Positions 10,958 to 21,700 of a DNA stretch of 64,000 nt are shown here, one piece after another. The stretch comes from Trichobilharzia szidati (taxonomy: Eukaryota; Platyhelminthes; Trematoda; Strigeidida; Schistosomatidae): positions 15,050,354-15,114,353 of the forward strand of contig OX235272.1 in NCBI GenBank assembly GCA_944472155.2, written 5' to 3'. Within the stretch, counting starts at the first letter, position 1, and each line of letters opens with the position of its first letter. The position numbers and the translations under genes were made by a program. The notes beneath the pieces were generated by a model. That model saw nothing but the letters and a program-made list of their open reading frames with translations. It ran no database searches and was not told the origin of the DNA.

Positions 10958-11264
10958 CTATTGAAAAAGAACGATACGATAAAATTATCTGACTAAAACC
11001 AGAATAATAAGTTTGTCATACTAGCTAGCACAGACATGATATCCATCCTATCCATCCGAGGACGTGTCTCTGCTAAGCAGATGTTCGATCTGTCCTTCTC
11101 TATAGGCTGCGAAATATGATGACCATTGACAATGGAAAATATGTAAAGTTCATATATGTCCAAACCAAGTTCACTTTTAACAGTTTGAAAAAATTTGGGC
11201 ATTGGGTATATGATATTCATTATAATAAAGGTTTTTGTATTTCCCAATGAATGAAAAACAAAAC
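10958..11264. other. Intron, no feature recognised
   Basis: Intron between exons F and G, upstream side of a Penelope-like element. A minus-strand ORF exists here but has no recognisable motif and looks like chance. Confidence 0.35.
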
Positions 11265-12650
11265 GATAATGTTTTTACTGACGTTTCGCTATTTAATGCT
11301 AATAGCTTTATCAAAGTATTATTAAACCGGAATTTACAAAATCTCAGCAGTACTCCCAGTTTTCCAGTGGTTCTTTAACTGATGTCAGCTCATGATGAAA
11401 TCCTCCATGCAATATAACAAAGAGTTAAGGGGTGAGAAAATAGACATAGGTCAAGTTAAAGGGACATATTGAAAGTCAAAATAACAATGAAGATCACTAA
11501 ACCAAATAACAAAGGTAATAGTACATCTGTTATGGTATCAAAACAAAGTTTACTAACTTGATCATCGTTCGTTAGTCTGGGGGCATTTTTCGTTGTCAAG
11601 TTGGTCAATTGGTAAAGATAACAAAATCAAGTGTGGATTGTTGGATTTGATCAGTGAGTAAAATTATAAAACCAGTGTGTGTTTACATAGTGAACTTGCA
11701 TATCACATTCGTGTTGATTTTGTCACTTCATGGGGGAGGGAGGTGTTGTAACCAGGTCAGATTCTGTTTCAGTCCACCATTCCTATTCAGACAATTTGGA
11801 TTCCACTTGATATGAAGTGCTTCTGATGATGTTAGATGTTCTTTGTGATGTCTGAAGTTTTTCTGGATTATTTCAATATTGTCAAAATCAATTTTGTGAT
11901 TTGATTCTATAGCATGTAGACCTATGACTGATGATTTTTCAAGTTTTCCTAGTTCAATTGGATTTCTCGGTGGTCGAACAGATACTCTACGGTGTTCATT
12001 TCTTCTGATTTTGATTTCTCCAGATGTTTGTCCGATGTATATCGCATCACATTCCAAGCATTTTATTTTATAGACACAATTAGATAGAGCATCTTTAGGG
12101 ATTTGGTCTTTTATATGGACAAGGTTGCTTTGAAGTGTCTGATGTTTTGAAGAAAACTCTAATGTCGAGCTGATTGAGTACTCTTCTGATATCGTCTGAC
12201 GTCTCTGCTCTATATGGAATGACGACTGTTGATGTCCATGTTTTCGGCCATACTTAATGTCTGTGTTGATTTTGTTGATGAAGTTCCATGGGTAGTTGTT
12301 TTGCTTGAGAGTTTCAGTAATGTTTGATATTTCTTCTTCTTCTTTTTCTTTCTCATCCGTTATCAGAGAGTGTGCTCGTCTAAGAAGACTTGAAACAACT
12401 GATACCTTTGCGCCTATGGGGTGTGATGATCCGAAGTCTAAATATTTATTGGAGTGGGTTTTTTTCCTGAATATGGATATACTAAAGTGTCCGTTATCCT
12501 TTCTCTTAACTAGGCAGTCTAGAAATGGTAGTTCACCGATGTCTGATAATATGGTTCATAATCGTTTGAATAAAACAGATGCACCATTCTGTGTGTTTTT
12601 ACCAAGTGTGACAGACAGCTTGAACTATTTATTGCACTTTAGTGCAGTTA
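11265..12650 (-). mobile_element. Penelope-like element, RT end plus GIY-YIG, lineage 2
   Basis: Reading the minus strand from 12650, the segment ELPFLDCLVKRKDNGHFSIS, then FRKKTHSNKYLDFGSSHP and SLLRRAHSLI, is typical of the end of a Penelope reverse transcriptase. After a linker comes CLECDAIYIGQTSGEIKIRR with NEHRR (about 12055-11990), a GIY-YIG nuclease core. Frameshifts and stops break it; the catalytic palm of the RT is absent. At 11274-11320 the minus strand folds into a hammerhead-like stem II (gctatt/aatagc) followed by gaaac. SINE fragments at about 11340-11420 interrupt the tail. Confidence 0.8.
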
Positions 12651-12755
12651 AGTCAGTTTATTAGTCAGCTAGTCATATAAATCATAAAAAATAAACATGT
12701 AAAGTACACATCGGAGTAGTCACATTATAACAAAGGTTCAAAATAACAAAAATAC

Positions 12756-12872
12756 CTGGATGACAAATATTCTTCTCTGTTGTTTTACTGACCGAATCGG
12801 TGAATACATCAGACTGATCAGAAACTGAGCCACCGAATAAATCACGACGTTTTTCATGTTCAATTTGTGAAT
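12756..12872 (-). CDS. Repeated exon, type G, 39 codons
   Basis: 117 nt, phase 1-1, acceptor ..tttactcag, donor gtattt. It encodes (H)SQIEHEKRRDLFGGSV, then SDQSDVFTDSV and NICHPG. It is the first left-array repeat in transcription order, directly after the non-repeated exon at 15832. The preceding exon ends in C, so the usual Asp becomes His at the junction. Confidence 0.75.
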
Positions 12873-13165
12873 CTGAGTAAATAGAGAATCAGAGACGATG
12901 AGGAGAATACAGTGTATGAATAATACTATGCGCATACAAGACTTGTAAAAGGTTTATGCAGAGATAACAGTAAAATAAATTCCTCTCAGATACACACGAA
13001 TCGATCATAAGATGTAAACCGATGTAGTTATCTAATCTTATGTATGTTGATTATATCGGTCGAATATGAAATTTGCTCCATTACACGAAATGACACAACA
13101 CTACTGGACACTATCACGGCTTTAATTTGATGTTAGGTATTAAGTGTTGCCTGACAGGAAGGCTT
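12873..13165. other. Intron, no feature recognised
   Basis: AT-rich intron 5' of exon G (minus orientation). Nothing recognisable was seen. Confidence 0.35.
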
Positions 13166-13169
13166 ATTA

Positions 13170-13335
13170 TATTATTATTATTATTACACCCCTTGGCTCC
13201 GATTGCAAAGTACGCCTTCAACAGCACCTCCCCATTTCACCTTATTCTCTACAGTCTTTCCAGGTGGTTCTATGATTGCTCATAATCTCTCACATCTCCT
13301 TCGTGTCATCAGGCGAACAGTCGACACATCGTTTT
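13170..13335 (-). mobile_element. RTE-B-like 3' fragment
   Basis: Begins with ATTATT units and ttggctccgattgcaaagta, the complement of the RTE-B-like 3' end seen at 8120-8150 and 5250-5290. It was joined, or invaded, by the RTE-A fragment that follows. Confidence 0.5.
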
Positions 13336-13366
13336 CCACTGGGGTTACACTAGAGGGCCTGGTGCG

Positions 13367-13960
13367 AATAGGTGTCTGCGTTTTATCTCCCGTGTGAAGT
13401 GGTATAATAAGGTGAGTAGTATTGAGGTTAGGCGTCGAGTGCCAGGTAAGGAGGGGAAATCAGTTGACGAAGCTGTGAAACTACATCGACTGAGATGTTT
13501 AGGACGTGTGTTACGTATGCCTAGTCATCGCCTTCCCCGACAATGGGCATTGTTGGCTGATATAGGGTCCGGCTGGAAAAGAGCTAGCGGTGGTCAAACA
13601 AAAACATGGTTTAACCAGTCAATGAAATCTACAACAATTAGTCTAAGCCACGTAGGAAGGTGTAAACTTCCTGACTAGTTGGGTTCCTCGGGACGGTAAA
13701 AACCAATGGTTGCAAACAATTGGTGACATGGCTCAAAATCGTTCTCAATGGTTGGCGCAGATACATCCACTCCTTGTGACTTTTGATTTCCAATGAAACT
13801 ATATTGTTCTACGTTATTACTATTCCTTTGTCTCACACCTCTGTTTACTGTCTATATTATGCATTTCTCTTACTTTCTTCTCTTCCTTTGTGTGCTACAA
13901 GGAGGGAGTGTGGCGCACATATGTGCAAAGTTCTATATCGAAAACCAACCGGTGCGCATG
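13367..13960 (+). mobile_element. RTE-A 3' fragment
   Basis: Starts at ggtgtctgcgttttatctcc (RCLRSISRV region). A 94-codon open stretch covers KWYNKVSSIEVRRRVPG, KLHRLRCLGRVLRMPSHRLP and GSGWKRASGGQTKTW. The 3' untranslated part follows, with cacatatgtgcaaag and aaccaaccgg. It lacks endonuclease and catalytic domains. Confidence 0.8.
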
Positions 13961-13974
13961 TTCAATCCATTTCC

Positions 13975-14165
13975 TTCAGCATATTTGTTAGCTGATGATA
14001 GGTACTTGGTTAGTTTGTTGCCAGAGTTCTTTGTTGTTGTTTATTCTTTCCAAACATCCGATCTTCAGTATGGAGCCAGTGAAGGCATTTGTTGATAAGA
14101 GTGTGTGTAGCTGGCTGTTCGAAATGCTTGTCGTGACACGGTAAGTCAGAAAACCAATAATTCAT
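13975..14165 (-). mobile_element. RTE-B fragment
   Basis: On the minus strand it matches the RTE-B stretch around the conserved ccttcactggctccatactg followed by aagatcgg, the segment preceding the RRKWRWIGH domain. It is short and frame-broken. Confidence 0.5.
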
Positions 14166-14169
14166 TCAA

Positions 14170-14510
14170 TAGAATGTCTGCCTGTCTGTCTGGATTCAAC
14201 ATAGAACATGGCACCCAAGTGCAGCACTTCGAGTTGACACGTTCCAATTAGCACACAAACGTAAACAAGAATATGAGTGAAGAGAATCAATATAATTTTG
14301 CCAAGTATAAGAGTGAAACAGAATGAGTAATGCTAGAAAGGAATATGAGACTGAATATTACAGAGACTGAATACATCTTCGTAAGCAATTGACAACGATT
14401 TTGAGCCATGTTACCTATTGTCTCCAGCCTTCATTGGTTCTTAGAGTCCCGAGGGCCCCAACCAACCCGGAAGTCTCCCTACCTGACTCAATAGAATGAC
14501 TTCTTTTCAG
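14170..14510 (-). mobile_element. RTE-A2 3' fragment
   Basis: Carries the complement of the RTE-A2 tail (ctgtctgtctggattcaaca) and then the 3' untranslated stretch, with tggttcttagagtcccgagg corresponding to the conserved terminal domain DNA. RTE-A2 differs from RTE-A in its CAGA tail and ggatt..gttctatgttgaa junction. Confidence 0.6.
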
Positions 14511-14899
14511 TGACTTTATTCTCCACAATTGTACTATTACAATCGCATGTATTTTCGTTCTACAATACTGGTTTATTACACGTATTATTTAAGTACTGAA
14601 TGTGTGAGGATCAAAACCACTGGACTGGATGACTGACTTTCGTGTAACCTATTGAGAGGAGATATTGACGAATTAGGAGTGAGATTGAGAGGTGTAAGGG
14701 TCCCTTAAATTGCCTCTATTATTAATTTAATTTCTTTTGATTTAAATTTGAATTATCACTTCTTGCATTTTTACAACACCGTTTGAATCCTCATTTTTCC
14801 CATTGTCTGATGACCATTCCTTCTACTGGCTAATAACTCGTAAAAACCATTAATAACTTGATTGCAGGACAAGGTCATACTTTATATATATATACAAAT

Positions 14900-15708
14900 A
14901 TTATTATTATTTCCTTGGGTTCCTAGTGGAACATAGAGCTTCAACTACACATCTCCACTTGTTTCTGTCTTCTGCCGTACTTTTCACTTGCATTCATCTT
15001 AATCCATACTGTTTCAACTCCTCTTCACACGATCTCCTCCATGTCATCCTTGCACTGACGTCCCACTCGCCGCCGCTTCCCTTTCGGGTTCCACTCGAGC
15101 GTTGGCATGACAAGCGATGTCACCTAGCGGCCTCCTCAGCCAGTGAGTGTCCAATCCATCTCCACTTTATCCTGCATATTTGTTGAGCGATTGGTTCTTG
15201 TTTTGTTTGTTCCCATAGTTTGTTTGTTTCTTGTTGGTTCTTGTTCTTCCCGGCGGCCATCTGATCTTCAGTATAGAGCCAGCGAAGACAGTTAGTTGTT
15301 GATAAAGGTCTGCAACAGGCTGTTGGAAATATTCTTTGTGACCCACTACTGGCCAAGTTTCTGATCCATCCGTATAGAAGAAGTGACTGACTTGACGTTT
15401 GTATTGAAAATCCGAATTTTATTGTTGATGTTGAGGAGTGACAGTGGAAGATTCCCAGATTGGTTTGAGGTTGATGAATGTGTTTCTCGCCTTCCCGATT
15501 CTCGACTTGACATACTCGTCCGTTCCACCTGCCTGTAGTTGAGACAATGCTCCCTAGATAAGTGAGTGAATGAAGTAACCTCTTTCAAATCCCTCCCGTT
15601 GATGGTGATTGGCGGTGGATGTTGCTGTTGTTGTTGTTGGTTATTTGCATAACCTCCGTCTTGTCTATGTTCACCTGGAGTCCTGTCTTTGCTGCTTCTT
15701 CGACTATT

Positions 15709-15710
<2 letters not shown>
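14900..15710 (-). mobile_element. RTE-B 3' region
   Basis: Reads on the minus strand. The 3' end is at 14905-14935 (ccttgggttcctagtggaac, then ATT units). Upstream in element order are the RIKWRWIGHSLAEEA domain, the LRWLYTEDQMAAGKNKNQQ segment, the LLNINNKIRIFNTNVKSV segment and the Gln-rich spacer (15615-15640). It abuts a TA microsatellite at 15711-15750. Confidence 0.75.
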
Positions 15711-15749
<39 letters not shown>

Positions 15750-15750
15750 C
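15711..15750. repeat. (TA)n microsatellite
   Basis: About 40 nt of TA dinucleotides with one CA interruption near 15721. It marks the junction of the RTE-B fragment with host intron sequence. Confidence 0.9.
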
Positions 15751-15831
15751 AAAAAATATTTCCCTCAAAAATTTAAAACAAAGTTGAATTAAATAAAATC
15801 GATAACAATACATATGAAAGTGAAAACTTAC

Positions 15832-15951
15832 GAACACTCATGCTTGTTTCTTCAGATAATATCAAAGTAGGATCCAAGTCACAGACTGGTTGAGTAGGTT
15901 CTTGAGATAACAAGACAGTGTCTTGAGATGATATATGATTGATATTATTAC
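15832..15951 (-). CDS. Non-repeated exon, SQ/TQ-rich, 40 codons
   Basis: 120 nt, acceptor ..attttag, donor gtaagt, phase 1-1. It encodes (G)NNINHISSQDTVLLSQ then EPTQPVCDLDPTLI and LSEETSMSV. It has two SQ and one TQ pair in about ten residues. Being 1-1 symmetric it joins cleanly to the repeated exon G downstream and to the exon at 18522 upstream. Confidence 0.75.
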
Positions 15952-16334
15952 CTAAAATATAATGATTTATAATCACCCCGGTGAAAGGTTGATATTTAGG
16001 GGGCAGAAATAGAAAAAAATGCTAATTGACAGCAGATGAAGTGAATCTAAAGAATCTCTCTACCTTTGAGGTCAAGTTCTAGTTATGGCTTACAATCAGA
16101 AACTGAGAAATGTGTGTGTGTGTTATCAGCTATACGGTATACTACTCCTGGTAGAAGTCATCCCAGAGATAATAATCACTCACATCAATTAATTTAATAG
16201 AAATCTTAGACGAAATTTTCTTCATTCGATGAAAATAAGTTCAAATAATTAGTATTGTTAGGAGTCAGTTAATCGGAACAGATTTCTTATGTACCATGGT
16301 ACATGAGTGACATTTTATTATAAGACGGTTGATA
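15952..16334. other. Intron, no feature recognised
   Basis: Apart from a short gtgtgtgt run near 16110 nothing stands out. Confidence 0.35.
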
Positions 16335-16646
16335 CTACTGTAACAACAGAAGACAAGGGCCAAGCAACAGATCGTTTATTAAGGAAAATCAACACATATT
16401 TATAGATTTCAATGTACATTATTGTAGATTATTGTTTGTAGAAAATACAGTCTTTTGATTGGTTGTTTCTCACAGAAAGTTAACCTTGCATCTCTTTGTG
16501 GCTGTGTCAGATCATCCATATGCTAACTGTATCCGACTACGCAAAGCCTTTGTTCTCATTTTCTCACCACCAATATTGGGGACATAAACATTAACGTCAA
16601 TTACTGTCTACTAACTTCGGCTATCAGCCAGCTGACACCACACTAC
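16335..16646. mobile_element. Candidate solo LTR, 304 bp with 4-bp target duplication
   Basis: 16339-16642 starts tgtaacaacag and ends gacaccaca, the TG..CA ends of an LTR, and is flanked by ctac on both sides (16335-16338, 16643-16646). A TATA-like atatttatag lies inside. Size and ends fit a Gypsy-type schistosome LTR, but a 4-bp flank can match by chance and no internal LTR-element sequence is nearby. Confidence 0.45.
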
Positions 16647-17074
16647 AACCTAGCTACCCTGGCTAAAATAGGTTAGAAAAAGGATTCCAATCCTGGATGA
16701 ACTGGCTAGAAGTTGAAAAATTACACCAATGAGCCGTATCTATAATATCTAGTGGGTTATATATACTAAGGCATCAAGTAATAATAATAAATCCTGAGTT
16801 CACTGACAATACCACCAACACCACCACCACCCCCCATTCATCAGAATGCAAGAAAATTTTACTGCTGGTATGGTTTATTCATATGAGATCTTGTATTTCA
16901 TGCATTTACCATTTATGTTCAAATCCCACTATTACTCTAACTATTCCCACCTAGATCAACTGTGGAAAATCGTATCACAGAGATATATCAAATGCACGTG
17001 GAGCTGTGGATGATCACACACTCTCGACTTCCAAATACTGTCGTGAGAATTCAAATAATGAGCAACTTATCAAG
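16647..17074. other. Intron, no feature recognised
   Basis: Contains a short CCA-rich tract (accaccaccacc) near 16815. No exon or known repeat is visible. Confidence 0.35.
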
Positions 17075-18335
17075 ATTTAGGCAGCTATTATTAGGCAGTG
17101 GGCAATGAGGAAACAGGCATAAAATGGACTCACACAAAAAAGAACTTGGAGCATCTGGACTTCGCCGATGATGATATAAGTCTGATTTCCCACAAACTGG
17201 AAGATATGCAAGCGAAAAGCAACAAGTTGGCAGAAGATGCATCCGGAGAAGATAGAAAGGACCTCAGGTGAACATAGAGAAAACAGAGGTGATGAAGATT
17301 CCTAGGCAACACCACCAACAGCAACAACAACAACAGACAACAATCAGCCAGCATAAATGGGAGGAACCTGAAAGAAACAACCTCATTTACTAACCTACCT
17401 ACGTGGGAAGCATCATTCCAACTACAGGCCAGCGGAACTGACGAGGATATCAAAGCAGCGAGGATCGGAGAAGCAAGACAAGCTTTCACTACTCTCAAGT
17501 CTGTGTGGAGGAGGTCAACAGCACTCAACATCAAAAACAAAATCCGGATTTTGAACTCCAATGTGAAGTCAGTCAGTGCTACTCACTATACGGATAAGAG
17601 ACTTGCAACTCGCGTCATTAAGAGCATCTCAAACAAACTACAGACCTTCATTAACAGTTGTCTTCGCTCAATACCACTGAAGATCAGATGGCCAGCCAGA
17701 AAAGATCAGCCACAGAGAGGGATCTCTGGCAATGAGCGAACCAACACAGCAGGAACACTCGATCTATTATTTCTGAATGTACATTATCTCATATTGAATT
17801 TTATTCCAATATCTAATCGATTCCACACATGTATATAAATGAAGGAAAAAGTTGTGTGAGTAACTTGATATGATTATGAGCAATAGTTTGTGCTCGAAAC
17901 GTCATCAGTTACTATATAACTGTACAATACTGTGTGATTTATCAAAATAAAATCTTATCCATTATGGAGTTATACTCTACCACAGTGCCCAAGTTTCATA
18001 CTTATATCAACAGCAGGAACCGATTGTGAAACAAATAGGCAGGAAGAAATGGAGATGGATTGGCTGGCCATACTCTGAGGAAACAAACCATCAAGTGAGT
18101 GACATCACTAGACAAGCCATTGCTCGAGTGGAACCCGGGTGAATGGGAATCGGCGAGTTGGTCATCAGTGAGAAGGTGGGTGACTTGGAGGAGGTGATGT
18201 GAAGAGGAGATGAAAACGTGTGGGCAGACTTGGAGTCAGGTGAAGACTCTAGCAGAGAACCGAAGGCAATGGAGATGCACGGCTGAAGCCCTATGTTCCT
18301 CTAGGAATTAAAGGAAATAATAATGATAATAATAA
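17075..18335 (+). mobile_element. RTE-B retrotransposon interrupted by a 253-bp element
   Basis: RTE-B sequence occupies about 17090-17756 and 18010-18330, a close relative of the copy at 2735-3976. It includes FADDDI at about 17160 and ends ctatgttcctctagg plus AAT units. Relative to that copy it is split by a 253-bp insert (17757-18009). It is inactive through stops and truncation. Confidence 0.8.
17746..18020. mobile_element. 253-bp Penelope-tail-like insertion with 11-bp target duplication
   Basis: Inside RTE-B; acagcaggaac flanks it at 17746-17756 and 18010-18020, and the sibling RTE-B at 3660-3680 shows the uninterrupted site. It contains gagcaatagtttgtgctcga followed by aacgtcatcag: a GAGC/GCTC hairpin directly before GAAAC, as in hammerhead stem II. 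It ends with the complement of the gggcactgtggtag theme. It lacks any coding capacity. Confidence 0.65.
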
Positions 18336-18521
18336 GTTCTCTCGCAACATTTTGTGACTAATTGCCAACTACAAGTAGCAAGACAACCTATTACGTGTAA
18401 AAGTACAAACCAGTTGGCAAGTTAAAAAAAATGTATGAGAATGTAACACTGTTATGGCTAACATATTCTCTGAATTATATGCACGTACAGCAAACAAACT
18501 ACTAAAGATAAATACACTTAC

Positions 18522-18587
18522 CGCTCAATAATGTTAAATTATCATCAATTGATTCTTGATTAAGGGAATCCGACCGGGACGCTAAGA
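18522..18587 (-). CDS. Non-repeated small exon, 22 codons
   Basis: 66 nt, acceptor ..tttctag, donor gtaagt, phase 1-1. It encodes LASRSDSLNQESIDDNLTLL then S. It is rich in Ser, Asn and Asp. It is too short to be convincing alone; the support is matching phase with both neighbours and good splice sites. Confidence 0.65.
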
Positions 18588-18789
18588 CTAGAAATAAAAG
18601 TCATATTATCAAACAGGTTGAAAAAAAAGGAATTACAACTCTAAAGATAAAAATACAATACTGAATATGAATAATAACAAGAGTCACCAATTAAGGATAG
18701 AGTAGTGTCTATTATCCAACTACGAGATGTATATGTTCATACACTTGATCATGAGTTAAGCTCTGTTGTGTTGTATATTACTTATTTGC

Positions 18790-19062
18790 TTTGACCTTAA
18801 TAAGGAGAGTTAAGTTCGAACCCGTTACGGTTATAGAAATGACGTTTCGGTTTGCTGAAGCTATCGTTACAAAACGACTGAAATCTCACTTTGTATATTC
18901 AAAAAGGATCCATCGTGAGCCTTCAGTCACCCTGATAAATCTCACCTTCCTTAGTAACTCTTCGTCTTCTGAGTTCATCATTTTGTTTCAACGCTTCACT
19001 CACCCCCACGTCAAATTTTCAGTTGACTTTTATAAGAAACTTAATTTTTGATTCTTTGAATT
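18790..19062 (+). mobile_element. Penelope-like tail fragment
   Basis: The open stretch RFAEAIVTKRLKSHFVYSKR resembles the end of the Penelope GIY-YIG protein (ITEAIFGYRNRKARSLCTEK in the copy at 31870). A second close tail is at 21950-22025. It carries gacgtttcg, common to these ends. Confidence 0.5.
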
Positions 19063-19064
19063 CT

Positions 19065-19690
19065 GCTCACACAGATATCTTTCTATTCGACTTTGATCAT
19101 AGATGTCTACGATCTCTTTCACACGTTAGGTGGCATAAAAAGGTAAGTAATGTTGTCGTCAGGTGGAGTGTTGGGCAAAGTGGGGAAATCAATCGACAAG
19201 ACTATGAAGTTACATAGATTGAGATGGCTAGGTGACGTGCTATGCATGCCTAACCATCGCCTCCCCCACCCCGCCGACGGGCATTACTAGCTAGCTGATA
19301 TAGGTGCAGGTTGGAAAAGAGTAAGTGGTGGCCAAACAAAAACATCGCATCAATCAATCCATGAAATCCTTCCTTGACAGTTAAACTGAGTCAAGTCAGG
19401 TAGGGAGATGCAGACTTCCGGGTTAAGGCCCTCGGGATTCTAAGAATCAATAGGTGACATGACTAGAAATCGTTGTCAATGGCTTACGCAGATGTATTCA
19501 GTCTCATATTCCTTTCTACCATTACTCATTCTGTTTCACTCTTATACTTGTCAAAACTCTATTGATTCTCTTCACTGATCTTCTTGCCTTGTCTACCTTT
19601 GTGTGGTATTTGGAACGTGGCAACTCAAACTGCTACACTTCGGTGCAGCCAAGTTCTATGTTGAATCCAGACAGACAGACAGATTCGACT
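19065..19690 (+). mobile_element. RTE-A2 3' region
   Basis: Carries [20 protein letters not shown], an LRWLGDVLCMPNHRLPHP-like stretch with frameshifts, then cttcggtgcagccaagttct and the CAGA tail (agacagacagacag). It is a diverged cousin of RTE-A, closest to 37070-37850. Confidence 0.75.
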
Positions 19691-19839
19691 TTGAACACAT
19701 CAAATTTTGATTTTTACAATCTTATGAGTTCGATTCACCTCTGATAGTGCAATTATCACTGACTTATCACCACCCTAACAACGAAATAGTTTATTTCTTA
19801 CGGAAAACTTCGCTCTTATAAAGTATATAAACATATAGT

Positions 19840-20045
19840 AATAATTTGAGAGCTTGCCTTGTAACCAGAAGGTCCTGGGTTCGAACCCTGCCAGGTGAGT
19901 GCGTACTGAGGAAGAGTCCCAAACCAGGACGAAACAGCTGTCCAGTACTCCCAGGTGGGTTTTCCAATGGTTCTCTAACCAATATCACCTCACGATGAAA
20001 TCCTGTAACCAATCAATCAAATCCCTACAAACCAACATTTAAATT
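19840..20045 (+). repeat. Sm-alpha-like SINE with decayed hammerhead
   Basis: Includes ttgtaaccagaaggtcctgg followed by gttcgaaccc (B-box), gtactgaggaagagtcccaa, aggacgaaacagctgtccag, and the tail ctacaaaccaacatttaaat. The first hammerhead box reads AGGAAGA instead of CTGANGA, so the core is lost. Confidence 0.75.
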
Positions 20046-20459
20046 TGAGATAACGTTATCATCCTTATGTTTTGTCTCACTATGACGTTTTCTACAACAA
20101 CAATCCTTAGTTGAGGACTGATTCATAAACATAAGCGAAACGTGTGTTAAAATTGTATTAAACTGCATTTATTAAATACTACAGGTTGTCTGCAGCTGAC
20201 GAGAACCGACGACATAAAATAGACCCATATTATTCTGCACTTATATATTTATTTTATCTCTGTTCAAGAATGATGGGGAATTCAATCAAGGAACTGAACA
20301 ATGGTGCATAGAATTGAATTAACTTGTCGATTAGTTGTTCAACATCATCCGTCACAGACATCAAATTTCTCAGTAGAACTATAGCTCACAAATTCAAGCA
20401 CCTATTTTCTTGTTGTTTTATAAAAATAAAATCGGGTTAGCATCAAAACAGAATTTGAC

Positions 20460-20915
20460 AGACAGAGAGTCTTACAGGCAACTAGATTACGAACTGACAT
20501 CCGTCCGAGAAGTTTTGACAAATATATGGAGTACTGGACGGTTACTTCATTGTAGTTTGGAACTAATCAGCAGTATTCACCCGCTACCCATTATATGAGG
20601 TGAGCTTATTGACCATTCCAGTCACTAGGCTGAAATCAAAGGGCACATGAATTCTAACCTCTACCAATTCACAATGTTATCGCACCGCCCTCAGCCAATG
20701 ATAGTGATGAATATCTGTCCTCACAACCTCCTTGAATGTCCTGGATTTATTCTCCGGTAGGGTAATTGATGTATATTGTTCAAGTCCCAGAACAGGATGC
20801 AATATCTGTATAGCACCCCCTTGTTTTCAATGATTCTCAAAGTGATGTCAGTTCGTTATCTAGCCTGGTATCAATCAAGTATCTGCAAACGAACACTAGA
20901 AAATTCCATATTATT
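20460..20915. repeat. Degenerate SINE pair, minus then plus
   Basis: A minus copy at about 20475-20640 shows gaactgacatccgtc and gtactggacggttac. Plus-strand tail-like sequence at about 20800-20910 contains gatgtcagttcgttatc and ctgcaaacgaacactag. Both are worn, and their opposed orientation matches other pairs in the window. Confidence 0.5.
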
Positions 20916-21184
20916 TCTTCTAGTGGATATATCATAAAGTGAAACTCATTTGTTGACTCCGCAGGCCCAGTTTTTTTACCTGGTTGGCATATTTGATTTA
21001 TTTAATTATTGGCCTTAACAAATGACCGCCCACTGTATTGCCACCATTCACAATTTTCCACCTTTGAAAACCCAACGAAAAGCTGACAATAATCACAGGG
21101 AAACTGACAGACCGAGGTAGAAACTGACAAACAAAGTGATCAGTTTAAGTTGTCACAGCATTACAAAAGCACTAATAGCGAAAG

Positions 21185-21700
21185 CTAAATTGAAAAACCA
21201 GGGAGTACTGGTCGGCTGTTTTGTCTTAGTTTGAGGATGTTAGGCAGTACGCATTCATCGAGATTCGAAGCAAAGACTTTCTGGTTACAAAGCGTGCTCC
21301 TAGAGCATTCGGTGCCATGAATCCCGATTCATGGTATATGCTGCGCAATCGCCAGTCAACGTTGTTGGAGAGTAACTGTTCTTTTACGTGCCTTGGTAGA
21401 CTAAGCTGGTTACGACTCCTCACTGGAATTCACCGACGACGTTGACTGGAGATAGCGCGATATATGTCGCTGATTGACAGAAGTTGCAATTCACGGACTG
21501 TTGCGTTGGGTCGCAGTGGCTGAATGGTCTACGAGCTCGCTTTGTAACCGAAAGGTTCTGGGTGCGCATCATTGAAAAGTTCCAAGCTGGGTCGAAACAG
21601 CTGTCCAGTACACCCTGGTTCCCCAGTGGTTCTGTAACAAATATCAGCTCCTAATCAAACCTGTGACCAATCGAATCCCAGCAAACCAACATTTCATACA
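21185..21700. repeat. Sm-alpha-like SINE pair, head to head
   Basis: Minus-strand member at about 21185-21420, plus-strand member at about 21505-21700. The plus member shows an A-box-like tggctgaatggtctacgag, the anticodon-like ctttgtaacc, a damaged B-box, gtcgaaacagctgtccagta and the cagcaaaccaacatttc tail. The minus member has matching complements. Confidence 0.7.

Noticed and set aside
15346..15837. A 163-codon minus-strand protein
   Set aside because: Composite of the RTE-B 3' region, the TA microsatellite and flanking intron.
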